Below are positions 34,389 through 43,491 of a stretch of 64,000 bases of DNA, piece after piece. Under the pieces are notes generated by a model. It was not told the origin of the DNA, made no database searches, and saw nothing but the letters and a program-made list of their open reading frames with translations. The stretch comes from Ferruginibacter paludis (lineage in GTDB: Bacteria; Bacteroidota; Bacteroidia; Chitinophagales; Chitinophagaceae). Location: assembly GCF_030409685.1 (NCBI RefSeq), contig NZ_JAUFQJ010000014.1, positions 124,001 to 188,000 on the forward strand. The letters are read 5' to 3'. The stretch's first letter is position 1. Every line of letters begins with the position of its first letter. Position numbers and translations under genes: made by a program.

Positions 34389-36512
34389 TTACTCAATAAT
34401 TTTCCATGTAAAACAACTGCCATCTTTTCTGTCCGGCCTTGTACCTGCTGCATCTGCCGAGGTAAGACTTTTGGCATTGGGATCAGCAATAAGATACCTG
34501 TGTGTCGCAATTGACATTAGCATCAGGTCGCCGCGTAACATATCCTGCCATTGAAACAGGGATGCTTCACCTTTCTCTTCCTTTTCAATCCTTACTTCTG
34601 CCATACCACCCAAGCCTTTCACGGTAACAAAACCACTGTCAACTAAAGATTGTAACGCGATGCGCCCATTACCCCGGTCAAGTACCCGAAAATGGGCATG
34701 CCCGCCTTCTGCAAAACGATCTTTGCCTGGCAGAGGCCGCACAAAATCTTTCCAGTTTACCAAAAGAGTACTATCTGCAAGGCTGGTTAACGTGATGACT
34801 TTACCATAAGGAATGGGCTGCGTGAGTCCATGTGGCCGGGGCTCCTGTACAATAAAATCATCAAAGTCGGCGTAGCCACCTTCAATGTTGCTTGTGTTGA
34901 AATTGAAAAGAGAAAACCGAACGCCCTGGAATGTTCTGAGCTGAAATACCATGATGATTGTATCGCCCAAATCACGAAAAATATTTCCGTCGCTGCTGTA
35001 ACTGAACACCGCCTTTTCCGTATCAAAATCGCAGTGCACACGAAGCCATAACCTGGAGGCTGTTGCTTTTGCAATAGTAACCTTCCCGGTTTGATGATCA
35101 AACATTTTTATTTTAGTTGTACCGTCTTCTTTGCTAATGCCTATCCACGCATAAGGCAGGTTTAACAATGCCAGTCCTGCTACATCACCGCTCTTTAATC
35201 CGCCGGTTTCAATCGATGTTGTTGCTACAGACTCGGGGCCTATGGCCCGCTGCGTGAGGGAATTACGGGCTGTCCAAAAATCCGGTGCCGGCAGCGATTG
35301 CAACCGCAGATATCCTTTGCGTTTTACCAGCGACCATTTTTTATCAACCGGCACATGGTTCCATTGCCAGATGGGTTGCAACTTACCTGCGGCGAAATCA
35401 TCAGATCGTTGATAGGGTGCATGCGGCGGTGATGAAAATCCGGTACTGGGTTTTATCCAGGTTCTGGGTGAACGTGTTAAATTGCCCGGCAGTCCAAAAT
35501 ACGGCCAGTCATCTTTCCATGTTACAGGTGACAATGCCGTAACGCGGCCTACCGAATTATGATCCAGCATAGACCATCCCCACCACTCACCGGATTGAAT
35601 TTGTACAATGCCGCCCTGGTGCATCGGGATGCTGCCTACAAAATTTTTAACCGGGGGCATCAGCTCAAAAGGCGGCCCCTTGCGGATATTTTTGTGTTGC
35701 CAGCCCGTGCCTACACCCAGGTTTTCTTTGGCACTCATCACATTTATTTCGTACGGCCCTGTTGGCTTATCAGCACGCAGACAAACCTGGTAACACAGCG
35801 GATCGTAATTGGTGTTGGTGATATAGTACCTGCCATTGATTTTATAGAAATGACAACCTTCGCCGGCACCGCTTCCTTTGGGAACAATCACTTGCTCTGT
35901 GCCGGGTTTGGTGTCGGTCAGGTCTGCTGTTAACTCTGCGAGGTGCACTTCATCATATCCCCATACAACATATACCTTACCATCATCATCAAACAAAACA
36001 GACAAGTCATGAAATGATTTTTTCATTTTAGTCTGTGTCCACGGACCGGCAGCGTTGGTTGCAGTAAAGAGTTGAGTTGTCTGACCATTTACATTGGTGA
36101 AAATATAAAATTGCCCGTTATGATGACGCAGGCAGGGTGCCCATATACCCTGGCCATAAATATCCAGTCCGTTTTCCAGCCGGTACGCCGGGCCAAAATC
36201 GAGTTTGTCTACAACATAACAAACAAAGTCCCAGTTTACCAGATCCTTTGAATGCAAAACCGGAAGGCCCGGCATGGCATGCATGGCAGTACCGGTGAGG
36301 TAATAATCATCCCCTACCCTTATTAAATCCGGGTCAGAAAATTCATCGTAAAACAATGGATTGGTAAAGGTGCCATTACCGTTATCTGAAGTCCAGGTTG
36401 GGCCCTGATTAAAATTTGTTTTGGATGCTGTTTGTTGTGCATTGGTTTGCAGCGTTTGCAAAAGCATTGCGAAAAACAGGATAAAACCCTGGCGGGAATA
36501 TGTAAGAATCAT
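34389..36512 (-). CDS. GH43 glycosidase with beta-sandwich and beta-trefoil C-terminal domains
   Basis: A 707-aa secreted enzyme. The GH43 propeller covers about residues 45-330: catalytic Asp in SDPDLIR (near 59), pKa-modulating Asp in FHDLSVLFDDDG (near 169), and general acid Glu in GEGCHFY (near 217). A concanavalin-like beta-sandwich follows (about 360-550). The final ~130 residues (NGRIALQSLVDSGFVTVKG, MLMSIATHRYLIADPN) resemble a fascin/AbfB-like beta-trefoil, which could bind arabinose side chains. It precedes the tandem GH43 in the operon. The promoter-side gap of 361 bp holds a MITE-like element, so this gene may now have its own transcription start. Confidence 0.87.
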   Translation of the reverse strand: MILTYSRQGFILFFAMLLQTLQTNAQQTASKTNFNQGPTWTSDNGNGTFTNPLFYDEFSDPDLIRVGDDYYLTGTAMHAMPGLPVLHSKDLVNWDFVCYVVDKLDFGPAYRLENGLDIYGQGIWAPCLRHHNGQFYIFTNVNGQTTQLFTATNAAGPWTQTKMKKSFHDLSVLFDDDGKVYVVWGYDEVHLAELTADLTDTKPGTEQVIVPKGSGAGEGCHFYKINGRYYITNTNYDPLCYQVCLRADKPTGPYEINVMSAKENLGVGTGWQHKNIRKGPPFELMPPVKNFVGSIPMHQGGIVQIQSGEWWGWSMLDHNSVGRVTALSPVTWKDDWPYFGLPGNLTRSPRTWIKPSTGFSSPPHAPYQRSDDFAAGKLQPIWQWNHVPVDKKWSLVKRKGYLRLQSLPAPDFWTARNSLTQRAIGPESVATTSIETGGLKSGDVAGLALLNLPYAWIGISKEDGTTKIKMFDHQTGKVTIAKATASRLWLRVHCDFDTEKAVFSYSSDGNIFRDLGDTIIMVFQLRTFQGVRFSLFNFNTSNIEGGYADFDDFIVQEPRPHGLTQPIPYGKVITLTSLADSTLLVNWKDFVRPLPGKDRFAEGGHAHFRVLDRGNGRIALQSLVDSGFVTVKGLGGMAEVRIEKEEKGEASLFQWQDMLRGDLMLMSIATHRYLIADPNAKSLTSADAAGTRPDRKDGSCFTWKIIE

Positions 36513-36705
36513 AAAAAATGTTCCGGTTTTGATGAGTTAAACACCTGTCATTCTTATTTCCGGTTTTAATGGAAATTTATGATGATTAAGGGTTTAAAAT
36601 ATGGCTTATCGTTATTTGTATTTCAGGATAAAAAAGAAAGGTAAGACAAACAAAATTAATAATAGTAATTATGACATTTAAAAGATAGAAGTCAGGCCAT
36701 CGCCC

Positions 36706-36715
36706 ATTCACTATT
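36706..36715 (+). repeat. left target-site duplication (ATTCACTATT)
   Basis: The 10-bp sequence directly left of the palindromic element, repeated exactly at 36828-36837 on its right. Confidence 0.8.
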
Positions 36716-36827
36716 CAATGTCGTTTACTTAGCGAATGAAGGTGGTCGACCTTTTTATAGTTATCAGTTTTTAATAAGGTCGACCACCTTTTCCCCGGAA
36801 CTGAATTTCCTTAAGTAAACGACATTG
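36716..36827. mobile_element. MITE-like element, 112 bp, with 16-bp terminal and 15-bp internal inverted repeats
   Basis: The ends are perfect 16-bp inverted repeats (36716-36731, CAATGTCGTTTACTTA, and 36812-36827). Inside is a second perfect pair, AAGGTGGTCGACCTT at 36739-36753 against 36776-36790. Both sides carry the identical decamer ATTCACTATT, and removing the element plus one decamer leaves a continuous sequence. It encodes nothing, so a transposase elsewhere must have moved it. A 10-bp duplication fits IS4-like transposases (inference). It lies upstream of the GH43 gene, separating it from the ROK gene. Confidence 0.85.
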
Positions 36828-36837
36828 ATTCACTATT
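36828..36837 (+). repeat. right target-site duplication (ATTCACTATT)
   Basis: An exact copy of the decamer at 36706-36715, directly abutting the right terminal inverted repeat. Confidence 0.8.
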
Positions 36838-36873
36838 GACGATTCACCAATACCTTAATTCTATATGAGCAGC

Positions 36874-37845
36874 CTATTTTTCTTTGCTCATCAATGCCAA
36901 AGAGAGCGCCGCCATATTACCGATATTTTCCGAAAGACCGGCAGGCACAATTTTACAGGCATCAACAGAATCCCGGATAGCTTCTTTTTGTATTACTTCC
37001 ATCATCACGGGCTCCAGCAGCGACTTCGATCTTCCATAAATGCTGCCGAGTATGATGAGTTCCGGATTTAGAATATCAATTAACAATGCAAGCCCTTTGC
37101 CCAATTGTCTGGCGCATATTGTATACACATCAATTGCCACAGGGTCGCCTTCCATGGCCGCTTCCGCAACTGACTTTGCGGTAATGTTTGCCAGGTCTGC
37201 CATGCCACTGCAAAAACTTACAGGCTCGCACATCTGTATTTTTTCCCTTGCTTTCATCTGGCCGAGTTGTGCAATGCCGCCACCGCTGCAATAGCCTTCA
37301 AAAGACCCTGATTTGCCGAAACCGACAGGTCCTGTATCCGACAAGCGTAAATGACCAACTTCACCAGCCAGGTCTGAAATACCGGAATATAATTTTCCAT
37401 CTAATATTAACCCGGCACCCATGCCTGTACCAAAGGTTAAAAAGATTAGGTTATTGTAACCTCTTCCTGCACCATATTTCCATTCAGCCACTGCACAGGC
37501 GTTGGCATCATTTTGTAAAAACGCCTTTTTATTAAATCGCTCTTCTGTCATTTGAACGATGGGTATATTATCCCAGCCAGGCAGGTTAGGCGGCGATAAA
37601 ATGAGCCCCTTCTTACTGCTCAACGGGCCACCACAACTGATACCGATGCCTTCAACAACATCAATTGATAGCTGGTTTTTGGCAAGCAGCTCCTCTGCCA
37701 CTGCAAATAAATAACGGATCATTTCATAAGCGGGTCTGTCTGTTGCAACTGTTGTAGCAGTTGTTACCATCAACTGCCCTGTTGCATCGAGTGTACCCAA
37801 CACAACGGCGCACTTGGTACCGCCAATATCGAAACCTAAAAGCAT
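36874..37845 (-). CDS. ROK-family sugar kinase
   Basis: A 323-aa cytoplasmic kinase of the ROK family, likely phosphorylating a hexose. The N-terminal phosphate loop is LLGFDIGGTKCAVVLG. GISCGGPLSS and LQNDANACAVAEW supply the catalytic Asp, and FLTFGTGMGAGLILDGKLY follows. The usual ROK zinc motif with three cysteines is reduced (GYCSGGGIAQLG). There is no N-terminal DNA-binding domain, so it is a kinase and not a repressor. It overlaps nothing but sits 9 bp after the GH32-like gene, so it may phosphorylate the sugar released by that enzyme. Confidence 0.88.
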   Translation of the reverse strand: MLLGFDIGGTKCAVVLGTLDATGQLMVTTATTVATDRPAYEMIRYLFAVAEELLAKNQLSIDVVEGIGISCGGPLSSKKGLILSPPNLPGWDNIPIVQMTEERFNKKAFLQNDANACAVAEWKYGAGRGYNNLIFLTFGTGMGAGLILDGKLYSGISDLAGEVGHLRLSDTGPVGFGKSGSFEGYCSGGGIAQLGQMKAREKIQMCEPVSFCSGMADLANITAKSVAEAAMEGDPVAIDVYTICARQLGKGLALLIDILNPELIILGSIYGRSKSLLEPVMMEVIQKEAIRDSVDACKIVPAGLSENIGNMAALSLALMSKEK

Positions 37846-37854
37846 ATCAATTTT

Positions 37855-39336
37855 TTAATTGTTGTCTACAATAGGATTTATTTTGATTGATTTAAATTGA
37901 ACTGCACCATGTTTGGCATATAACCAAACAACACGTCCTTTTTGTTCGGGCATACGATTTACAATGCAACGACGGTTATCAATACAAACATCTATGATAT
38001 CATCGTTTAAAATGATGTCCACTTTAATTGTTTTACTTAACCCGCTCACCGCCTTTATGTTGGTGTTACCCAAATCAACCATTGCGTTATTGGCACTAAA
38101 ATTAAGCCGGTAGCCAATATCGGCTTTATCGTCCGAGCGCAAATACAAGCCATATTCTTGAGTAGGTCCCTGCGGAGTTATCTCCAATGTTATGCGGCAT
38201 CTGGCAGGAATATCTTTTATACTGGCAGAGCCAACACCATTGGGTGCGTTGACTTGCACGGCGTCTTTACCTGCATTCGTTGCATTCAATGCCGCTTCAA
38301 TTTTAAAGGGCATTGCCGGTGCTGTTACAGGTATCATCTCTGCCGGAAATTTGGCAGTCAATGTACCGTCCGGCAATTGCATCACTTCGCGGAATATGGA
38401 ATTGCCCCCAAAGATTTCATCGTTGTCATCCAGGTTGTCCTTGCGGGAAGGTACCCACGCGGCTGCAATACGACGGCCGTTTTTAAACGAAGCAGTCTTT
38501 ACCACATTGGCCCACGACTCATTCAAAGCCTGGTAAGGCGGCTCAATCCAGGGGCCATATGGACTTCGTGACTTTACATAATAGGTCTCACTATCATGGC
38601 TGTATACCAGGTAATACCAGCCATTCCACAAAAAATAATCCGGGCATTCCGGCACGGAGGATTGCCCCGTTAACACGGGTTGCAGCACGTTCCAGGTTTT
38701 TAAATCTTTTGAGGTAAGATGTACCAGGCAACCTCCCGCATTTTGCATCACCGTGTTCTGCTGCCAGCTGGAAACAAACAAATGAAACTCACCCGTTTTT
38801 TCATCTACAAAAACTTTTGGATCCCTGAACTCCCTTTTGCTGTAACCTGGCGCTGAGGTATAAAATGGATTGGGTTGTTGCTTTTGAAAATGAATACCAT
38901 CAGCACTGGTGGCGTAACTTAATTGTTCGTTCACCTTACCCTCACGGTTGATGAGCCTGGTAGCATAAAACGCATAATAAGTATTTTTGTAAAATACTAC
39001 CGAACCGGTACAGATCGACTTTTCCCAGGGTTCGTCAATCCCCAGTACAATGGGATATTGCTTCCAGTTTTTTAAATCGTTGGTGGTACTCAATACCCAT
39101 TGATGGCCACCCAATCCATTTAAACTTTTATGATGGGCCGAATCGAGTAACCAATAATAATAGTAAGTACCATCTTTTGAAAACGGGATGCAATCACCCA
39201 CAAACAAATCGCCTTTTGGCTTAAAGTACTGCAGGTTTTTAGTGGCCTGAATCGTTGGATCATACTGAACTCCCAACTGACCGTAAGCGATTGCAGAGAG
39301 TACACATAAAATGCCTGGCAGAAAAAATTTTTTCAT
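37855..39336 (-). CDS. GH32-like secreted glycosidase
   Basis: A 493-aa exported protein (signal FLPGILCVLSAIAYGQ). The propeller carries the clan GH-J pattern: nucleophile-position Asp in LFVGDCIPF (D48), the stabilising Asp in EFRDPKVF, and the acid/base Glu in VPECPDYFLW. A C-terminal beta-sandwich (RCRITLEITPQ...YGLYLRSDD, CIDNRRCIVNR) matches GH32 C-domains. The usual WMNDPNG box is replaced by VGDCIPF, a variant branch, so substrate (fructan or other) is uncertain. It is the first gene of the minus-strand glycosidase cluster, 9 bp before the ROK kinase and divergent from SemiSWEET. Confidence 0.8.
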   Translation of the reverse strand: MKKFFLPGILCVLSAIAYGQLGVQYDPTIQATKNLQYFKPKGDLFVGDCIPFSKDGTYYYYWLLDSAHHKSLNGLGGHQWVLSTTNDLKNWKQYPIVLGIDEPWEKSICTGSVVFYKNTYYAFYATRLINREGKVNEQLSYATSADGIHFQKQQPNPFYTSAPGYSKREFRDPKVFVDEKTGEFHLFVSSWQQNTVMQNAGGCLVHLTSKDLKTWNVLQPVLTGQSSVPECPDYFLWNGWYYLVYSHDSETYYVKSRSPYGPWIEPPYQALNESWANVVKTASFKNGRRIAAAWVPSRKDNLDDNDEIFGGNSIFREVMQLPDGTLTAKFPAEMIPVTAPAMPFKIEAALNATNAGKDAVQVNAPNGVGSASIKDIPARCRITLEITPQGPTQEYGLYLRSDDKADIGYRLNFSANNAMVDLGNTNIKAVSGLSKTIKVDIILNDDIIDVCIDNRRCIVNRMPEQKGRVVWLYAKHGAVQFKSIKINPIVDNN

Positions 39337-39543
39337 GGCTTGCTATTTGTTGACTCAAAGATATAAGAAGCTATTCATCACTACTCTTTTAATCAATATT
39401 ACGTTTATGCTAATCGTGCGCACTCATGTCAGCCACTTCTTCATCTGTTATATTTTTGCAATAACTAGTCATTAACCTAATTCTGCTGTACATTGAAAGC
39501 GGCTTATACCTCTTTCGTATATCAGCAAAAAATTATTTCACAA

Positions 39544-39798
39544 ATGAATATTATTACCATTACAGGCTTTATTGCCGCGGCGCTCACCACCGGTTCCTTT
39601 TTACCGCAGGCTATTAAAACCATTCAAACAAAAGATACCAGCGGCATCTCATTGTTTATGTATTCGCTCTTTGCGCTGGGTACCTTGTTGTGGTTGCTGT
39701 TTGGATTGTTTAGTGGTAATATGCCCGTTCTTGTAGCCAATACGGTCACACTCATTTTTGCATGCATCATTCTTGTTTATAAAATAAAGTACAAGTAA
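39544..39798 (+). CDS. SemiSWEET-type sugar transporter
   Basis: An 84-aa membrane protein with three helices, the size of a bacterial SemiSWEET that dimerises to form a sugar channel. Helix 1 contains GFIAAALTTGSFLPQAIKT with the PQ motif. Helices 2 and 3 follow (FMYSLFALGTLLWLLFGLF, PVLVANTVTLIFACIILVY). The upstream frame is dropped; ATG 39544 gives the family N-terminus. It starts a plus-strand unit with the SDR and GH63-like genes, and is divergent from the glycosidase operon, consistent with sugar movement. Confidence 0.92.
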   Translation: MNIITITGFIAAALTTGSFLPQAIKTIQTKDTSGISLFMYSLFALGTLLWLLFGLFSGNMPVLVANTVTLIFACIILVYKIKYK

Positions 39799-39824
39799 AT
39801 CCTTCTAAAAAAATAATAAAACTT

Positions 39825-40631
39825 ATGGCAGAAAAAAAACTTAGCGGACAAACAGCACTTGTAACGGGCGCCAATTCAGGCATCGGAGAAGGAGTAGCCA
39901 TTTCTCTGGGCGAAGCTGGTGCCAATGTGGTAGTAAATTATGTAGTAAATCCTGATGCAGCCAATGCAGTAGTTGACCGGATAAAAGCAGCCGGGGGCAA
40001 TGCCGTTGCGATACAGGCGGATGTTAGCAAAGAAGACCAGGTGATCAGCATGTTTCAGCAGGCCGTGCAACAGTTTGGTACCATTGATATTTTGGTAAAC
40101 AATGCGGGCTTGCAAAGAGATGCCAAATTTCATGAAATGACATTGGCGCAATGGCAACTGGTGATAGACATTAATTTGACCGGGCAATTTTTATGTGCAA
40201 GGGAAGCTGTGAGAGAATTTTTGCGCAGGGGCATGGTGGCCGATCGTTCTGTTGCCCTCGGTAAAATCATTTGCATGAGCAGCGTGCACGAGTTAATACC
40301 ATGGGGCGGTCATGCGAATTATGCTACCAGTAAAGGTGGTATTAAGATGCTGATGCAAAGCCTGGCGCAGGAATATGGCGGACAAAAAATTCGTGTGAAC
40401 AGCATTTGCCCCGGCGCCATTAAAACACCCATTAATAAATCAGCCTGGGATACACCTGAGGCCTACAACAGCCTGATGACGCTGATACCGTATAACCGCA
40501 TTGGTGTACCGGAAGACATCGGCAAACTGGCGGTTTTTTTAGCAAGTGATGACAGTGATTATATTACCGGAGCCAGCATATTTATTGATGGTGGCATGAC
40601 GGTATTTGAAGGATTTTCAACAGGAGGCTAA
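39825..40631 (+). CDS. SDR oxidoreductase, glucose 1-dehydrogenase-like
   Basis: A 268-aa classical short-chain dehydrogenase. The cofactor loop is TGANSGIGEG at about residues 15-24, and the NNAG motif is at about 90. The catalytic Ser is in CMSSVHE, and the YxxxK pair is YATSK. The C-terminal substrate part GGMTVFEGF fits the glucose 1-dehydrogenase branch. It lies 26 bp after SemiSWEET, so a sugar or sugar acid is the likely substrate (inference). Confidence 0.9.
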   Translation: MAEKKLSGQTALVTGANSGIGEGVAISLGEAGANVVVNYVVNPDAANAVVDRIKAAGGNAVAIQADVSKEDQVISMFQQAVQQFGTIDILVNNAGLQRDAKFHEMTLAQWQLVIDINLTGQFLCAREAVREFLRRGMVADRSVALGKIICMSSVHELIPWGGHANYATSKGGIKMLMQSLAQEYGGQKIRVNSICPGAIKTPINKSAWDTPEAYNSLMTLIPYNRIGVPEDIGKLAVFLASDDSDYITGASIFIDGGMTVFEGFSTGG

Positions 40632-40782
40632 TGCCTTATAAAGGGGGAACTGTGAGAAGAAGATGGAGAATAAAAAGCACAGTTTAAATAATGCGGATAA
40701 AGTTCAAAAATGGTTTGCAGTACAAGAGGGCGACGCAACGTTGATGCCATGAAAAACAACTGCTGGTAAACAAAATAAATAC

Positions 40783-43416
40783 ATGTCAGAACAAAATATA
40801 ACTGCAGAGCAGCGGCGGTTAAATGCCAATGCATTAAAAGAAGTGCCGCTGGAAAAATGGGGGCCTTACCTGGGTGAACGGCAATGGGGAACCGTTAGGG
40901 AAGATTACAGCGCCAATGGGGATGCCTGGAATTATTTTACGCACGAACAATCCCGCAGCAGGGTGTACCGCTGGGGCGAAGATGGCATTGCCGGCATCTG
41001 TGATATGCACCAGAATTTGTGTTTTGCTATCGCCTTGTGGAATGGAAAAGATGCGATTTTAAAAGAACGATTATTTGGATTGACCAATATAGAAGGCAAT
41101 CACGGCGAGGATGTAAAGGAGTTGTATTATTACCTTGACAATACACCAACGCACTCGTACATGCATTATTTGTACAAATATCCGCAGGCGGCGTTTCCTT
41201 ACGAACAGCTGGTGGAAGTCAATGGAAGTCTACCCAAAACAGCACCAGAATTTGAATTGCTGAACACCGGAATATTTAATGACAATGATTATTTTGATGT
41301 TAACATACGATATGCAAAAAATAATTCAGAAGATATCTGCATTGAAATAACAATCATCAACCATGGTAACAACACATCACCTATCGTTGTATTGCCCACT
41401 TTGTGGTTTCGTAACCGCTGGTTGTTTGGAGATACAGATGAAAAGCCACTGTTGAAAAAACAGTCTCCGCTGCCAACAGCTGGTGTTGTAAAAGCTACGC
41501 ACGAAAGATTAGGCAGCTATTTTTTATACCACCAGCTTACTGCCGAAACGCTGATGACAGAAAATGAAACCAATACGCAAAAAGTATTTGGTTACGCCAA
41601 CACTTCCCCCTTGGTAAAAGATGCTTTTCATGACGCCATTGTTTATGAGCAAAGTGATTTACAACAACTGTTACAGGATAAAGAAAGGGGTACAAAATAC
41701 TCACCGGTATATCGTTTGAATATTCCGGCAGGTGAATCACAAACAGTTGTTTTAAGACTGAGTAAAGATGAATTGCAGCAACCTTTTGACGCCGGCTTTC
41801 ATACGACTTTTTCCGAACGGAAAAAAGAAGCAGATGAATTTTACGATAAGCTGTTGTCCAAAAACGCTTCAACAGATGATGCAATTATACAACGACAGGC
41901 CTTTGCGGGGTTATTGTGGAGCAAGCAGTTTTATCAATACGATATTGAACGCTGGTTAAACGGTGATGCTCATAATATTCATCCGCCTGAAGAAAGAAAA
42001 CACGGCCGCAATGCAGGCTGGGAGCATTTGAAAATAGCCGATGTTTTATCTATGCCCGATAAATGGGAATATCCCTGGTTTGCCGCCTGGGATCTTTGTT
42101 TTCATTGTATTCCCCTGGCCATGGTTGATCCTGTGTTTGCAAAAAACCAATTGATATTATTGTGCAGAGAATGGTACATGAGCCCCACCGCCCAGGTACC
42201 GGCTTACGAATGGAATTTCAGTGATGTGAACCCGCCGATACAAGCCTGGGCTGCATTGCAGGTTTACCGGCTTGAAAAAGAAATTCACGGCACTACTGAT
42301 ATCGCCTTTTTAAAACGCATTTTTCAAAAACTGATGCTGAATTTTACCTGGTGGGCCAACCGGGAAGACGCCAACAGCAACAATGTTTTTACAGGTGGAT
42401 TTTTAGGCCTGGATAATATCGGTGTGATAGACCGTAACAGTCTGCCCCCCGGGACTTTTCTGGAGCAGGTAGATGCAACTGCCTGGATGGGTATGTATGC
42501 TTTGAACATGATGGAAATGGCGCTGGAGATAGCGCAGACGGATATTACTTACGAAGATGTAGTGACCAAATTTTATGAACATTTTGTATTGATTGCTGGG
42601 TCGCTGAACGAAGCGTTGTGGGATGAAGATGAGCAGTTTTTTTACGACAGTCTGCATACAGAAGACGGCAGCAGTATTAAACTGAAAGTAAGGTCACTTG
42701 TTGGCCTGAGTGTTTTGTTTGGCGCCGGTATCATTACTAACGAGGCGTTGCAAAAGTTACCCGATTTTAAAAAGCGAATGAATTACATTAAGCAGTACCG
42801 GCTGCAAAACAACCTTTTTTTACCCAGCGAACAGGTAAGCGAAAAGGGTGATATCCTGCTGTCATTATCACACAAGGAAAGGTTATCACAACTGCTTGGC
42901 GTAATGCTCGATGAGAACGAATTTTTGTCACCAGGCGGTATCAGGGCTTTGTCAAAATATCATCAGCAACATCCCTTTCATTTACAATTCAATCACACTG
43001 ATTTTTCCATCGGCTATGTACCCGGTGAAAGTGATAATGGCATGTTTGGCGGCAACAGCAACTGGCGTGGACCGGTATGGATGCCACTTAATTTTCTACT
43101 GGTACAAACATTAAGACAGCGGCACTTTTTTTATGGAGAAAATTTACAATTACCCTACCCAACCGGCTCGGGCAATATGGCATCTTTGCAGCAAATAGCC
43201 GACGGGCTGGCGGAAAGAATCATTTCTATATTCCAGGTAAACAGCAATGGTATGCGCCCCGTAAATGGTGATGAAAGCTGGTTTTATCAGCGACCTGAAA
43301 ATAAAGACCTTATTTTATTTTATGAATACTATCATGGCGATACGGCAAGAGGTGTTGGCGCTTCGCACCAAACAGGATGGAGTAGTTTGGTAGCAGCGTT
43401 GCTGAGAAACAGGTAG
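40783..43416 (+). CDS. GH63/MGH1-like glycosidase
   Basis: An 877-aa cytoplasmic protein (no signal peptide) of the GH63/mannosylglycerate-hydrolase-like group. The N-terminal beta-rich half begins with RRLNANALKEVPLEKWGPYLGERQWGTVREDYS. The C-terminal (alpha/alpha)6 barrel contains WEYPWFAAWDLCFH (probable catalytic Asp), WRGPVWMPLNFLLV and GASHQTGWSSL. GH63-type relatives release glucose or mannose from glucosides such as glucosylglycerate. It is the third gene of the SemiSWEET-SDR unit, starting 151 bp after the SDR stop. Confidence 0.88.
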   Translation: MSEQNITAEQRRLNANALKEVPLEKWGPYLGERQWGTVREDYSANGDAWNYFTHEQSRSRVYRWGEDGIAGICDMHQNLCFAIALWNGKDAILKERLFGLTNIEGNHGEDVKELYYYLDNTPTHSYMHYLYKYPQAAFPYEQLVEVNGSLPKTAPEFELLNTGIFNDNDYFDVNIRYAKNNSEDICIEITIINHGNNTSPIVVLPTLWFRNRWLFGDTDEKPLLKKQSPLPTAGVVKATHERLGSYFLYHQLTAETLMTENETNTQKVFGYANTSPLVKDAFHDAIVYEQSDLQQLLQDKERGTKYSPVYRLNIPAGESQTVVLRLSKDELQQPFDAGFHTTFSERKKEADEFYDKLLSKNASTDDAIIQRQAFAGLLWSKQFYQYDIERWLNGDAHNIHPPEERKHGRNAGWEHLKIADVLSMPDKWEYPWFAAWDLCFHCIPLAMVDPVFAKNQLILLCREWYMSPTAQVPAYEWNFSDVNPPIQAWAALQVYRLEKEIHGTTDIAFLKRIFQKLMLNFTWWANREDANSNNVFTGGFLGLDNIGVIDRNSLPPGTFLEQVDATAWMGMYALNMMEMALEIAQTDITYEDVVTKFYEHFVLIAGSLNEALWDEDEQFFYDSLHTEDGSSIKLKVRSLVGLSVLFGAGIITNEALQKLPDFKKRMNYIKQYRLQNNLFLPSEQVSEKGDILLSLSHKERLSQLLGVMLDENEFLSPGGIRALSKYHQQHPFHLQFNHTDFSIGYVPGESDNGMFGGNSNWRGPVWMPLNFLLVQTLRQRHFFYGENLQLPYPTGSGNMASLQQIADGLAERIISIFQVNSNGMRPVNGDESWFYQRPENKDLILFYEYYHGDTARGVGASHQTGWSSLVAALLRNR

Positions 43417-43491
43417 TATTTGTTAAAGCCTGGCCGCACTATTTGCGCCATTATTATCAACTTCAAAAATTGCCGGATTGAAATAAAAAGA

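Larger units (their letters stand above)
36513..36873. other. 361-bp gap between GH43 and ROK genes
   Basis: No coding sequence. Its main content is the 112-bp palindromic element listed separately, with its 10-bp flanking duplications. The rest is AT-rich and shows no confidently assignable promoter. Confidence 0.5.
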
